NCBI RefSeq assembly: GCF_023330685.1 | Contig: NZ_CP097128.1 | Location: 186,001-250,000 of the forward strand | Length of the DNA: 64,000 nt | Origin: Conexibacter sp. DBS9H8 | GTDB lineage: Bacteria > Actinomycetota > Thermoleophilia > Solirubrobacterales > Solirubrobacteraceae | Direction: 5' to 3' | Part shown: in pieces, positions 8,337 to 19,710 of the stretch | How positions within the stretch are numbered: the stretch's first letter is position 1 | Layout of the letters: the number at the start of each line of letters is the position of its first letter | Made by a program: the position numbers and the translations under genes | Notes under the pieces: generated by a model | The model's database searches: none | The model's input: only the letters and a program-made list of their open reading frames with translations | Told to the model about the DNA's origin: nothing

Positions 8337-9290
8337 TCAGAGCCGCTTGGGCAGAACCGCGCGGAAGGCGCCGGCGATGAGCCGGTAGCCGGTCGCGTTC
8401 GCGTGGATGTTCGGCCCGACCGGCGGCGGAGCACACATCCAGGTGAGGCCGCAGATGTCGGCAACATCGGTCGGAACGCTGCTCATGCCGGTGGCCGCCA
8501 GCGGGGTGCCCGCCGTCGACTCCGGCGTCATGTTGTAGGTGGAGAATGCGGCCGCCACGTCGGCGGTACGGAACCCGTGGGCGCGGTCCGCCTTGGCGAT
8601 CGCCGTGTTGATGCTCTTGACGAGGCTCACCGACAGCGCCCCGAGCTGCTGCTGGCTGGAGTCGGTGGAGAGCTCGTCGGCGAGCACGGGGTCATAGAGA
8701 TTCATCGCGGCGAGCGTCGTCCCCGGACCGGCGGCGCGGCGCAGGCCGGCGAGGATCTTGGGGGTGTTGGTCTCAATCGACGTGATGCCCTTGCTGACAC
8801 ACCCTTCGACGGCGGCGATGCCCTGGCTGGCGTCCGCGGCACAGCCGTCGACGTCGTTGGCGCCGATGTCGAGGGTGACGAGGGCGACCTCCCCGCGGGC
8901 CCGGTGGGCGCGCAGGAACGCCTCGGCGGCGCGGAGCTGGGAGCCGCCGCGGCGGTCGCAGTGGTAGTGGCGGGCCGACGCGGCGTTCCCCTTGCCGGTG
9001 AGCATGCTGGTCGTCGTCTCCCCGGGGCAGCCGAGCTTGACGAGCCGGAGGTCTTTCACCTTGTGCCGGATCGTGGTGTAGAGGTCGTTGGCGTACCCCT
9101 GGTTGGTCTCGACCCCGACCCCGGCATGGTTGGGCTGGTAGCCGACCGACAGCGAGTCGCCGAGCGCCAGGTAGTAATGGACAGGTGGGCGGCGCGGATG
9201 GGGATGGCTCGCCCGGGCGGCGGCGCTCGCCACCCCGCTTGCCAGCGCGATCACCAGCGCGAGCGCGCCGACGGTCAGACGTACCTTCAT
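8337..9290 (-). CDS. Secreted SGNH/GDSL hydrolase (copy 1)
   Basis: A 317-residue exported esterase-like protein with a signal peptide (LTVGALALVIALASGVASAAARA) and SGNH blocks: ALGDSLSVG (nucleophile Ser), GCPGETTTS, LDIGANDVDGC (Asn of block III) and IHANATGY (catalytic His). Several cysteines (GCPGE, YHCDRRG, DGC, EGC, ICGL, WMC) suggest disulfides, fitting export. GAGGAGAG lies just before the ATG. The next upstream gene on the same strand is a paralog of identical length, 51 bp away, so this is a tandem duplication. Substrate (lipid, polysaccharide ester or other) is unknown. Confidence 0.9.
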   Translation of the reverse strand: MKVRLTVGALALVIALASGVASAAARASHPHPRRPPVHYYLALGDSLSVGYQPNHAGVGVETNQGYANDLYTTIRHKVKDLRLVKLGCPGETTTSMLTGKGNAASARHYHCDRRGGSQLRAAEAFLRAHRARGEVALVTLDIGANDVDGCAADASQGIAAVEGCVSKGITSIETNTPKILAGLRRAAGPGTTLAAMNLYDPVLADELSTDSSQQQLGALSVSLVKSINTAIAKADRAHGFRTADVAAAFSTYNMTPESTAGTPLAATGMSSVPTDVADICGLTWMCAPPPVGPNIHANATGYRLIAGAFRAVLPKRL

Positions 9291-9341
9291 CTTCTCTCTC
9301 CTCAGTCAGCTCACGGGCGCCTCCACGCCGCGCAGCCGAGT

Positions 9342-10295
9342 CTAGTGTCGGCCGTCGCTGAGCCGGGGCAGCACGGCCAGGAACGCCGCGGCGATGCGGC
9401 GGTAGCCGAGGGCGGTCGGGTGGACGTTCGGGGTGGTCGCGCAGACGTGGGTGTCGACACAGAGCGCGGCGACCGCCCGGCGGGCGCCGCGCTCTGGGTC
9501 GGCGCGCCCCAGCCGCAGACCACTTCCCCCGAAGCGCGCAGCGACATTCGCGGTCCTCACCCCGTTGCGCCCGTCGATGGCGGCGATCCCCTCGTTGAGG
9601 CGGCTGATCGCCGCGAGGGAGAGCCGAGCGATCGCCGCGAGCGTGGGGTTTCGCGACCTCAGACCGATGAGGAACGGGTCATAGATCGTCATCGCGGCGA
9701 TCGGTACCTGCGGACCGGCGGAACGGAGCGCACCGAGGATTCGGGGCAGGTTGACCGACACGGCACGCAGACCCTGGCCGAGACAGGCACTGACGGCGCG
9801 GAGGCCACGGACGATCGTCGCCGCAGCGACACAGCCGAACAGATCGTTGGCGCCGATGTCGATCGTGATCACCCTCACCGCAGCAGGGTCCCGGTGGATG
9901 ACCGCGAGGGCCGCAGCGAGCTGGGAGCCGCCGGTGCGGTCGCAGTGGTAGATCCGTGCGGTCGCCGTGTCGCCGGCGCCCGTGAGCAGGCTCGTCGTCG
10001 TCTCTCCGGGGCACCCGAGCGCGACCCGCCGAATGCCGGGCACCTGCGCCCGGAACCGGCGCTCGAGCTGATCGGTGTAGCCGGCTGGGGTCTCGATCTC
10101 CTGCCCGCCGACGCCCGGCTGGACCCCCACGGCGAGCGAATCCCCGAGGGCGAGGTACAGCGCGGGCGACACGCCGTTCCCACCGGCGAGGATGAGCACG
10201 AACGTGAGCGCGACGGCCGCCGCGGTTGCGATGGGGACCCCTCGCGCCGCCCGGCGCGGGATGCGATGGCGGCGGGCGGAACCTCTCTGAGCCAC
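9342..10295 (-). CDS. Secreted SGNH/GDSL hydrolase (copy 2)
   Basis: The GTG at 10295, with AGGGGG a few nt upstream, gives a 317-residue protein, the same length as its downstream neighbour; the frame is open to 10379 but that part is cysteine-rich and improbable. It has an N-terminal membrane/signal segment (IATAAAVALTFVLILAGG), ALGDSLAVG, GCPGETTTSLLTG, IDIGANDLFGC and NVHPTALGY. The cysteine pattern GCPGE...YHCDRTGG...FGC matches copy 1. Arg-rich residues before the hydrophobic stretch fit a signal anchor. Confidence 0.87.
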   Translation of the reverse strand: MAQRGSARRHRIPRRAARGVPIATAAAVALTFVLILAGGNGVSPALYLALGDSLAVGVQPGVGGQEIETPAGYTDQLERRFRAQVPGIRRVALGCPGETTTSLLTGAGDTATARIYHCDRTGGSQLAAALAVIHRDPAAVRVITIDIGANDLFGCVAAATIVRGLRAVSACLGQGLRAVSVNLPRILGALRSAGPQVPIAAMTIYDPFLIGLRSRNPTLAAIARLSLAAISRLNEGIAAIDGRNGVRTANVAARFGGSGLRLGRADPERGARRAVAALCVDTHVCATTPNVHPTALGYRRIAAAFLAVLPRLSDGRH

Positions 10296-10351
10296 ACCGT
10301 CACCCCCTGAGCATTGACATCGGCCGTCGGCTACGCTGACCGGGCAGTCTA

Positions 10352-10368
10352 GGTCAGCCCGGCTGACC
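10352..10368. promoter_or_regulatory. 17-bp palindrome between divergent hydrolase genes
   Basis: GGTCAGCC, one C, then GGCTGACC: perfect 8-bp arms in the 215-bp gap between SGNH copy 2 and the coiled-coil NlpC/P60 gene. A regulator site serving either gene is possible. No clear -35/-10 pair was found around it, so its role is open. Confidence 0.4.
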
Positions 10369-10510
10369 CCGCATGCCACTTAAAGGCGGCCTAATGCAGG
10401 ATCTCTTGCAGAGCAGGGTTCTGCCGACCGTCTCCGACGGAGGCTGTTACGGTCCCACCGCACCCGGCGCCGCCCCGATCAACGCGCCGCGTCCACGAGC
10501 CTGGAGTTGC

Positions 10511-11707
10511 ATGCGAAGCACACGTCACATCAAGCGGTTCACCGTTGCCCTCATCGCCGCCGGCCTGCTCGGTGGGGTCGCCCTCGTGCCGGTCTCGGAG
10601 GGGGATCTGCAGAACCAGATCTCCGCCCAGCAGTCCGTCGCCGGACAGCTCGCCCAGCAGATCAAGGCCGACAACGCCCAGATCGCCCAGACGAGTGGCG
10701 GCCTGGCCGCCGCCCGGGCCCAGCTGAGCGCTGTCGAGGCGAAGCTGGCCGCGCAGATGGACGAGCTCAAGCAGGTCCAGGTGCAGCTGATGACCGCCCG
10801 TGACCAGCTCGCGGCCCTCGAGGCCCGCCTCCGGCTCGCGTCCACCGACCTGGCGACAAACCTGCGCGCCGAGTACGAGCAGGGAACCCCGAACCTGATG
10901 ACGGTGATCATCAATGCCCACGGTTTCACCCAGCTGCTCAACCAGGTCAACTTCGCTCAGCGGATCTCCCGTCAGGACGCAGAGATCGTCGGGGTGACCC
11001 GCTCCGCCCGGCGGCGGGTGCTTGCCGAGACCGTCCACCTCGGAGCCCTGGAGAGCCGCGATCGGACCCTCACCAACGCGATCCTCGCCCAGCGCAACCA
11101 GCAGGCCGCGCTCGAGACCGCGCTGCTGAACCGCCAGATCGCCGAGACGACTGCGCGTGCGAACGTCCGCGGCAAGCTCGCCAGCGTCAACGCCGACCTC
11201 AGCTCCCTGCGGTCCAAGCTCGCCGCCGTCCAGGCCGCGGCCGCCGCGCGGGCCCGCCAGAGCGCCGCCCAGGCCTCGGTGGCGGTCAACCAGCAGGCGG
11301 GGGGCCTGGCGATCGACACCGCCGGCATGGTCCAACCGCCCGCGAACGCGCCTGCGGCGGTCAAGGAGATGATCGCCGCCGGAAACGCGATCGCCACCCT
11401 CCCCTACATCTGGGGTGGAGGACACGCCTCCTTCATCTCCCCCGGGTATGACTGCTCCGGATCGGTCTCCTATGTCCTCGCCGCCGCCGGGCTGCTCAGT
11501 GCCCCGGAGGTGTCGGGTCAGCTGGAGAGCTTTGGCGCACCCGGTCCCGGCCAGTGGGTGACGATCTACGCGAACGCGACCCACGTGTGGATGGAGATCG
11601 CCGGCTGGCGCTTTGACACCGTCGCCCTCGCCGAGTACGGGACCCGCTGGTCCCAGGGCGGCGGCGAGTTCGCCGGCTTCGTCGTTCGCCACCCGGTCGG
11701 GCTGTAG
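10511..11707 (+). CDS. Coiled-coil NlpC/P60 (C40) peptidoglycan hydrolase
   Basis: A 398-residue protein. The ATG at 10511 has GGAG 5 nt upstream; the longer frame start lacks a signal sequence directly behind it. Residues 7-30 are a membrane/signal segment (RFTVALIAAGLLGGVALVPV). A long coiled coil (about 35-280, rich in Gln, Ala and Leu) includes the conserved VIINAHGFTQLLNQVNF. The C-terminal NlpC/P60-like domain has YIWGGGH, YDCSGSVSYVL with the catalytic Cys, and THVWMEIAGWRFD with the catalytic His. It likely cleaves peptide stems during growth or division, the coiled coil acting as an inhibitory or FtsEX-type docking arm. Its coiled coil recurs at 32717-33871 and its C40 domain at 24551-25666. 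Confidence 0.88.
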   Translation: MRSTRHIKRFTVALIAAGLLGGVALVPVSEGDLQNQISAQQSVAGQLAQQIKADNAQIAQTSGGLAAARAQLSAVEAKLAAQMDELKQVQVQLMTARDQLAALEARLRLASTDLATNLRAEYEQGTPNLMTVIINAHGFTQLLNQVNFAQRISRQDAEIVGVTRSARRRVLAETVHLGALESRDRTLTNAILAQRNQQAALETALLNRQIAETTARANVRGKLASVNADLSSLRSKLAAVQAAAAARARQSAAQASVAVNQQAGGLAIDTAGMVQPPANAPAAVKEMIAAGNAIATLPYIWGGGHASFISPGYDCSGSVSYVLAAAGLLSAPEVSGQLESFGAPGPGQWVTIYANATHVWMEIAGWRFDTVALAEYGTRWSQGGGEFAGFVVRHPVGL

Positions 11708-11923
11708 GGGCCCCACGCCGGTCTCGATCGGTGTCCGGCGAGAAGCGCCCCCGGTCAGGCCCCGGTCGGAGGTGAGGGTCGTCCCGCCGGCGGTGAGCGT
11801 CAGCATCTCAGCTCTGCGCCCAGGGCTCCGGGCGAGCCGGGCGGCGACGAGCCCGGGAGCCTCGTGGCGCCCGCGTGAATAGAGTAGGGGCTCCCTCTGA
11901 GCACCCCACTTTCAGGAGTCGAT

Positions 11924-14686
<2,763 letters not shown>

Positions 14687-14696
14687 GCGGACTGGC

Positions 14697-14726
14697 GGGT
14701 GAGGGGGCCACCGAGCCCCCTCACCC
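14697..14726 (+). terminator. Hairpin after acnA
   Basis: GGGTGAGGGGGC (14697-14708) pairs perfectly over 12 bp with GCCCCCTCACCC (14715-14726) across a 6-nt loop, 10 bp after the acnA stop. There is no U-run, as is common in high-GC actinobacteria. Confidence 0.75.
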
Positions 14727-14832
14727 CCTCATGCGCGCCGGGGGCCCGCGGCGCAGGACCGGCCCGCCCGTTCTGTGGCGCGCCGCGCCGGATACGGTGC
14801 CCAGCGCGCCGGAACACCCTAGGATCCCGGCT

Positions 14833-15510
14833 GTGCTCGTCCTCTTCGACATCGACGGAACGCTGCTGGCGAACGCCTCGCGGGAGCACGCCCAGGCGAT
14901 CCATGAGGCGATCGCCGAGGTCCACGGCGTTGACGTCGCCGCCCTGCGGCGGCCAGGGCCCGAGGTTGCCGGACGGACCGACGGGGAGATCGCGCGGATC
15001 CTGCTCACCCGCGCGGGGGTCGGCCCGGGCCGGATCGACGCGCTCGCCGACGCGGTGCGCGAGCGCGCGTGTGCCCGCTACTGCGAGCTCTGCCCGCCCG
15101 ACCTCACCGCGGCCCGCGTCCCGGGGATCGCCTCAGTGCTCGAGGCCCTCAGCGCCCGGGATGATCGCGCCCTCGCTCTCGTCACCGGCAACTTCGAGCC
15201 GGTCGCCCGGCTCAAGCTCAAGCGGGCCGGCCTCGGCCACTTCTTTGCCGCCGGGCAGGGGGGGTTCGGCTCGGACGCGGAGGATCGGGCGGCGCTTCCG
15301 GCGGTCGCCCGGCGCCGCGCGGGCGGGGTGTCTCCGCGAAATGCCGTCGTCGTCGGTGACACGCCCCGGGACATCGCCTGCGCACGGGCGGACGGGTGCC
15401 GGGTGATCGCCGTCACGAGCGGCCCCTACGGCGCCGACGCGCTCGGTGGGGCGGACGCGGTCGCCGAGGACGCCGAGGCGCTCACCGCGCTGCTCACCGA
15501 CGGGTTCTGA
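14833..15510 (+). CDS. HAD-superfamily phosphatase
   Basis: From the GTG at 14833, 225 residues. HAD motif I is LFDIDGTLL at the extreme N-terminus (nucleophile Asp, acid/base Asp), motif II LVTGNF, the Lys region RLKLKRAGLGHFF, and motif IV VVGDTPRDIACA. The cap is a helical C1 insert. The GTG is 7 nt after TAGGAT (14820-14825), so a leaderless start is likely; the frame upstream of it is low-complexity. Phosphoglycolate-phosphatase-like, but the substrate is not certain. It converges with the ABC operon, leaving 20 bp. Confidence 0.87.
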   Translation: MLVLFDIDGTLLANASREHAQAIHEAIAEVHGVDVAALRRPGPEVAGRTDGEIARILLTRAGVGPGRIDALADAVRERACARYCELCPPDLTAARVPGIASVLEALSARDDRALALVTGNFEPVARLKLKRAGLGHFFAAGQGGFGSDAEDRAALPAVARRRAGGVSPRNAVVVGDTPRDIACARADGCRVIAVTSGPYGADALGGADAVAEDAEALTALLTDGF

Positions 15511-15530
15511 GCGCCGGCCCGCCGTCGGCC

Positions 15531-17600
15531 TCAGGCGTGCTCGCCGGTGGCGCTGTTGGCGAGCGCGGTCTCCAGCGGGGTCTGGAGCGGGAAGTGACAG
15601 GCGGCGCGGTGGCTGTCGGAGAACGCGCGCAGGACCGGCTCCTCAGCCGCACAGCGCTCCTCCGCCCGGGGGCAGCGGGTGCGGAAGCGACAGCCCGAGG
15701 GCGGGTTGAGCGGGCTGGGCAGCTCTCCCCGGATCCCCGCCTCGGTCTTGGCCTTCTCGATCACCGGGTCCGGCACCGGGATCGTCCGGATGAGCGCGTC
15801 GGTGTAGTGGTGGGCCGCACGCCGGTAGATGTCCTCGCCGGTGCCGATCTCCACGAGCTTGCCGAGGTACATCACGCCGATCCGGTCCGACAGGTACTTG
15901 ACGACCGCCAGGTCGTGGGAGATCACGACTGAGGCCATCCCGTGTTCGAGCTGGAGGCGCTTCATCAGGTTGAGGACCTGGGAGCGGATCGACACGTCGA
16001 GGGCGGACACGGGCTCGTCGGCGACCATCACCTTCGGCTCGAGCATCACCGCCCGGGCGAGGGCGATCCGCTGGCGCTGGCCGCCGGAGAACTCGTGCGG
16101 GTAGCGCTCGAGCGCGTTGAGCGGCAGACCGACCTCCGCGAGGGTCGCCTTGATCTTCTCGGTCTGCTCCTTCGCCGTGCCGATTTTCTGGATCTGCAGG
16201 GGCTCCTTGAGGATTGAGGAGACGCGCATCCGCGGGTCGAGGGAGCCGTAGGGGTCCTGGAACATCATCTGCAGGTCCCGCCGGGCGACGCGCAGGTTCG
16301 AGCCGCGCAGTTTGAACACCTCACGGCCGTCGAGGGCGATCGAGCCCGAGTCGGGCTTCTCGACCCCGACGATCAGCTTGCCGAGGCTCGTCTTGCCACA
16401 GCCCGACTCGCCGACGAGCCCGAGCGTCTCCCCGGCGTCCAGGTGGAGGGTGACGTCCGAAACGGCCTTGACCGAGTTGACCTGGCGCTGGAGCAGACCG
16501 GCCTTGACCGGGTATTCGCGGACGACGTTGGTCACCTCGAGCAGGTGTTCGGCGGCGGCGGGCTTCTTGGCCTCCAGCGCTGCGGCGGCGGCCGCCTCAT
16601 CGACGATCAGCGGCGGCGGGGTCTTCACCGGACCGTCGACGGGATGCCAGCACGCGAACAGGTGGTCGGGGCTCTCGCCGGTCAGCGGGGGTTCCTCGGC
16701 CCGGCACTGGGCGTCCGCGAACGGACAGCGGGCCGCGTAGCGGCAGCCGGCCGGCGGGCGGGTCAGATCCGGGGGCAGGCCGGGGATCGAGATCAGCACC
16801 TTCGTGGGGTCGGACTCGAGCCGGGGGATGGAGGCAAGCAGCGCCTGGGTGTAGGGGTGACGCATCCCGGCGAACAACTCCTCGGTGCTCGCGGTCTCGA
16901 CGATCCGGCCGGCGTACATCACGTTGATCCGGCTCGTCCGACCGGCGACGACGCCCATGTCGTGGGTGACCAGGAGGGTGGCCATTCCGAGCCGGTCCCG
17001 GAGGTCGTCCAGCAGCTCGAGGATCTGGGCCTGGATCGTCACGTCGAGGGCGGTCGTCGGCTCGTCCGCGAGGAGGATCTTCGGCTCGCAGGCGAGCGCG
17101 ATGGCGATCATCACGCGCTGGCGCAGACCGCCGGAGAGCTGGTGGGGGAAATCCTTGAGTCGCTGCCTGGGCTGAGGCAGCCCGACGAGGTCGAGCACCT
17201 CCAGCGCCCGGTCGACCGCCTCCCGCTTGCTCGCGCCGCGGTGGAGGCGGACCGGCTCGGCGACCTGCTCCCCGATCGGCTTGGTCGGGTTGAGGCTCGA
17301 CAGGCTGTCCTGGAAGATCATCGCGATGTCATTGCCGCGGAGGCGGCGCAACTCACGTTCGGACAGGCCGACGAGCTCCTGCCCGTCCGCCTTGATCGAA
17401 CCGCCGACGATGTGACCCCCGTTGGGGAGCAGGCCGAGGACGGACAGGCCGAGCATCGACTTGCCCGAGCCGGACTCACCGACGAGCCCGACCGTCTGCC
17501 CGCGCTCGATCCTCAGGTCGACGTTGCCGACCGCCTGGACGACCGAGCGGCTCAGCTGGATATGCGTGGAGAGGTCCTTGATGTCAAGGGCCGGGGTCAT
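15531..17600 (-). CDS. Oligopeptide ABC transporter, fused DppD-DppF type ATPase
   Basis: A 689-residue protein with two complete ABC ATPase modules. Module 1: Walker A GESGSGKS (about residue 40), signature LSGGLRQRV, Walker [12 protein letters not shown]. Module 2: [27 protein letters not shown]. Each ends in the oligopeptide-type cysteine motif ([14 protein letters not shown] and [14 protein letters not shown]). In many transporters these are two genes; here one chain supplies the heterodimer. It is the last gene of the operon, 15 bp after the DppC-like permease. Confidence 0.94.
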   Translation of the reverse strand: MTPALDIKDLSTHIQLSRSVVQAVGNVDLRIERGQTVGLVGESGSGKSMLGLSVLGLLPNGGHIVGGSIKADGQELVGLSERELRRLRGNDIAMIFQDSLSSLNPTKPIGEQVAEPVRLHRGASKREAVDRALEVLDLVGLPQPRQRLKDFPHQLSGGLRQRVMIAIALACEPKILLADEPTTALDVTIQAQILELLDDLRDRLGMATLLVTHDMGVVAGRTSRINVMYAGRIVETASTEELFAGMRHPYTQALLASIPRLESDPTKVLISIPGLPPDLTRPPAGCRYAARCPFADAQCRAEEPPLTGESPDHLFACWHPVDGPVKTPPPLIVDEAAAAAALEAKKPAAAEHLLEVTNVVREYPVKAGLLQRQVNSVKAVSDVTLHLDAGETLGLVGESGCGKTSLGKLIVGVEKPDSGSIALDGREVFKLRGSNLRVARRDLQMMFQDPYGSLDPRMRVSSILKEPLQIQKIGTAKEQTEKIKATLAEVGLPLNALERYPHEFSGGQRQRIALARAVMLEPKVMVADEPVSALDVSIRSQVLNLMKRLQLEHGMASVVISHDLAVVKYLSDRIGVMYLGKLVEIGTGEDIYRRAAHHYTDALIRTIPVPDPVIEKAKTEAGIRGELPSPLNPPSGCRFRTRCPRAEERCAAEEPVLRAFSDSHRAACHFPLQTPLETALANSATGEHA

Positions 17601-17615
17601 CGCAGTGGGTCCTTT

Positions 17616-18593
17616 CTAGCGGCGCCGCAGGCGCACATCGAGGGCGTCACGCAGTCCGTCACCCACGAGGTTGAAGGCGAGCACGACGATCACGAGGCAG
17701 GCGCCGACCGGATAGACGAGCCACCAGTAGCCACTGTTGAGGTACTGAAGCGCATTGGCGAGCATGTCCCCCCAGGAGGTCTGGGGGTAGGAGAGCCCGA
17801 AGCCGAGGAAGCCGAGGTAGGCGAGCGCGAGGATCGAGTCGGCGATCAGGAAGGTGACGTTGACGATCGTCACCGACAGGGCGTTGGGGATGAGGTGCTT
17901 GAACACGAGCCGGCTCTGGCGGGCCCCCATCACCCGGGCGGCCCACACGAAGTCGCGTTCTCGTAGGGTGAGGACCTCTCCGCGGACGAGCCGGGCGGGC
18001 ACGAGCCAGGAGAACGCAGCGAGGATTCCGGCGATCTCCAGCACGTTGGAGTTGAACTTCGTTGCCAGGACGAGGATGACGAGGAGGTAGGGCAACGACA
18101 ACCCGACGTCGACGATGCGCATCATGATCGTGTCGACGATCCCTCCCGCGAGCCCCGACACGGCTCCGTAGAGGGTCCCGACGACGATCGCCATCGCGGC
18201 GGCGAGGGCGCCGATCTCGAAGCTCGTCTGGCCCCCGCGCATCATCGCCCCGACCTCATCGAAGCCCTGGTCGTTGTAGCCGAAGATGTGCGTCCCGGTC
18301 GGCGGGTTGTCCGACAGCGCCGGGTTGGCGAGGGACTGGTTGGTCGGATCGACGATCGGCCCGGCGAAGCTGAACAGAATGAAGAAGACGAGCACCGCCA
18401 CCCCGATGACGGCGAGGCGGTTGGACATGAACTCGCGCAGACTGAGCCGCCAGCCGCTCGTGACGACGGAGACCTCCCCACCGTCGGGGGTGCCGGGCTC
18501 CGCAGGGCCCTCGGGGAGACCGTTGGGAGCGAGCTGGCCGGCGTCGGCGTGGGCGAACCCGGAGACGAGGGCCTCGGCGGCGGGATCAGTCAA
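17616..18593 (-). CDS. Oligopeptide ABC transporter permease, DppC type
   Basis: A 325-residue membrane protein. The cytosolic N-terminus is followed by the first helix ([17 protein letters not shown]), the periplasmic OppC_N region and the BPD transmembrane module with the EAA-like loop [21 protein letters not shown] variant (here [18 protein letters not shown]). It forms the translocation pore with the DppB-like partner. Its start overlaps the end of that gene by 8 bp, so translation is coupled. Confidence 0.93.
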   Translation of the reverse strand: MTDPAAEALVSGFAHADAGQLAPNGLPEGPAEPGTPDGGEVSVVTSGWRLSLREFMSNRLAVIGVAVLVFFILFSFAGPIVDPTNQSLANPALSDNPPTGTHIFGYNDQGFDEVGAMMRGGQTSFEIGALAAAMAIVVGTLYGAVSGLAGGIVDTIMMRIVDVGLSLPYLLVILVLATKFNSNVLEIAGILAAFSWLVPARLVRGEVLTLRERDFVWAARVMGARQSRLVFKHLIPNALSVTIVNVTFLIADSILALAYLGFLGFGLSYPQTSWGDMLANALQYLNSGYWWLVYPVGACLVIVVLAFNLVGDGLRDALDVRLRRR

Positions 18594-19539
18594 GGCGGAT
18601 GCGAGGGTCGGCGAAGGTCATGGCGATGTCGGCCATCAGGTTCCCGATGACCGTGAGGAACGCTCCGAACAGCGTGTAGGCGAGCAGGATCTGGTAGTCC
18701 TCGTTGCCGAGGGCGATGAAGAACAGGTTGCCGAGGCCCTGAATGTTGAAGAGGACCTCGATCAGCAGGTTACCGGCGATCAGCGCCGGAACCGACAGGC
18801 CGATCAGCGTGATCATCGGCAGGATCGCGTTGCGGACGAGGTGGCGCGTGAGCACCAGGCGCTCCGAAAGTCCCTTGGCCCGGGCAAGGCGGATGTAGTC
18901 CTGGGCGAGGGCATCGAGGGCGGAGGAACGCATGTAACGGCTGAAGGAGGCGACGTTGATCGCCGCGAGCGTGATGATCGGCAGGAACATCTGGCGGACG
19001 TGGGTGAGCGCCTGGACCCAGGTGGTGATGTTGTCGCTCACGTCGGCGGGGAAGACGTTGAGGTCGAGGGCGAACACCTGGATGAGGATGAGCCCGAGGA
19101 AGAAGCTCGGCATCGAATAGAGGACGAAGTTGAGCGTCGTCATCGAATAGTCGAGCGCCGAGTTGCGCCGGATCGCCTGGAAGATGCCGAGCGGAATGGC
19201 GATCAGGATCGCGAGCACGAGCCCGGCGATCGTCAGGTACGCCGAGCGACCGAAGTCCTCCTTGAACAGGGACCAGACGCTCTGGTCGAGCTTGTAGCTG
19301 AACCCCCAGTTGAAGTGGAGGACGAGCCCCGTGAAGTAGTTCCAGAATTGGACGAGGACCGGCTTGTCGAAGCCGTGGGCACGGTTGAAGGCGGCAACCG
19401 AGGCGTGGGTCGCTTTGGGCCCGAGCACCGTGTAGGCGGGGGACGGGGCGATGATGTGCAGCATCAGGTACGTGACGAGCGTGACGAAGAAGGTGATGAC
19501 GATCGCCACGAGCACCCGGCGGACGATGTAGGCGATCAT
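18586..19539 (-). CDS. Oligopeptide ABC transporter permease, DppB type
   Basis: A 317-residue integral membrane protein beginning MIAYIVRRVLVAIVITFFVT, the usual DppB/OppB first helix. The cytoplasmic loop DYIRLARAKGLSERLVLTRH is the EAA coupling motif that contacts the ATPase. It is preceded by a 171-bp gap with strong hairpins separating it from the binding-protein gene. Confidence 0.93.
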   Translation of the reverse strand: MIAYIVRRVLVAIVITFFVTLVTYLMLHIIAPSPAYTVLGPKATHASVAAFNRAHGFDKPVLVQFWNYFTGLVLHFNWGFSYKLDQSVWSLFKEDFGRSAYLTIAGLVLAILIAIPLGIFQAIRRNSALDYSMTTLNFVLYSMPSFFLGLILIQVFALDLNVFPADVSDNITTWVQALTHVRQMFLPIITLAAINVASFSRYMRSSALDALAQDYIRLARAKGLSERLVLTRHLVRNAILPMITLIGLSVPALIAGNLLIEVLFNIQGLGNLFFIALGNEDYQILLAYTLFGAFLTVIGNLMADIAMTFADPRIRLD

Positions 19540-19580
19540 CGCCGCGCCCGCCCGTCACGCGTGAGGTGGCCCTGGGGAGC

Positions 19581-19646
19581 GGCCGGCGCGCTGGGGCGCC
19601 GGCCGGCCCCCGGGCCGGTTCCGGTGGTCTCTGCCACCGGAACCGG
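19581..19646 (-). terminator. Two intercistronic hairpins between binding-protein and permease genes
   Basis: CCGGTTCCGGTGG (19615-19627) pairs perfectly with CCACCGGAACCGG (19634-19646), a 13-bp stem with a 6-nt loop. Further down the transcript, GGCCGGCG (19581-19588) pairs with CGCCGGCC (19597-19604). In this type of operon such elements often end most transcripts or protect the 3' end of the abundant binding-protein message; that role is inferred. Confidence 0.7.
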
Positions 19647-19710
19647 ACGCCCGAGCGTCCGTGCTTGGGGGTGTTCCCACAGGGCCACTGGTCTCACGTT
19701 GCCTACGTCA

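Noticed and set aside
8403..10310. 635-codon plus-strand frame across both SGNH genes
   Set aside because: Antisense shadow caused by GC bias; crosses two genuine genes and the gap between them.
10296..10510. c-di-AMP (ydaO) riboswitch upstream of the NlpC/P60 gene
   Set aside because: Actinobacterial wall-hydrolase genes often carry one, but the conserved core segments were not found here or upstream of 32717.
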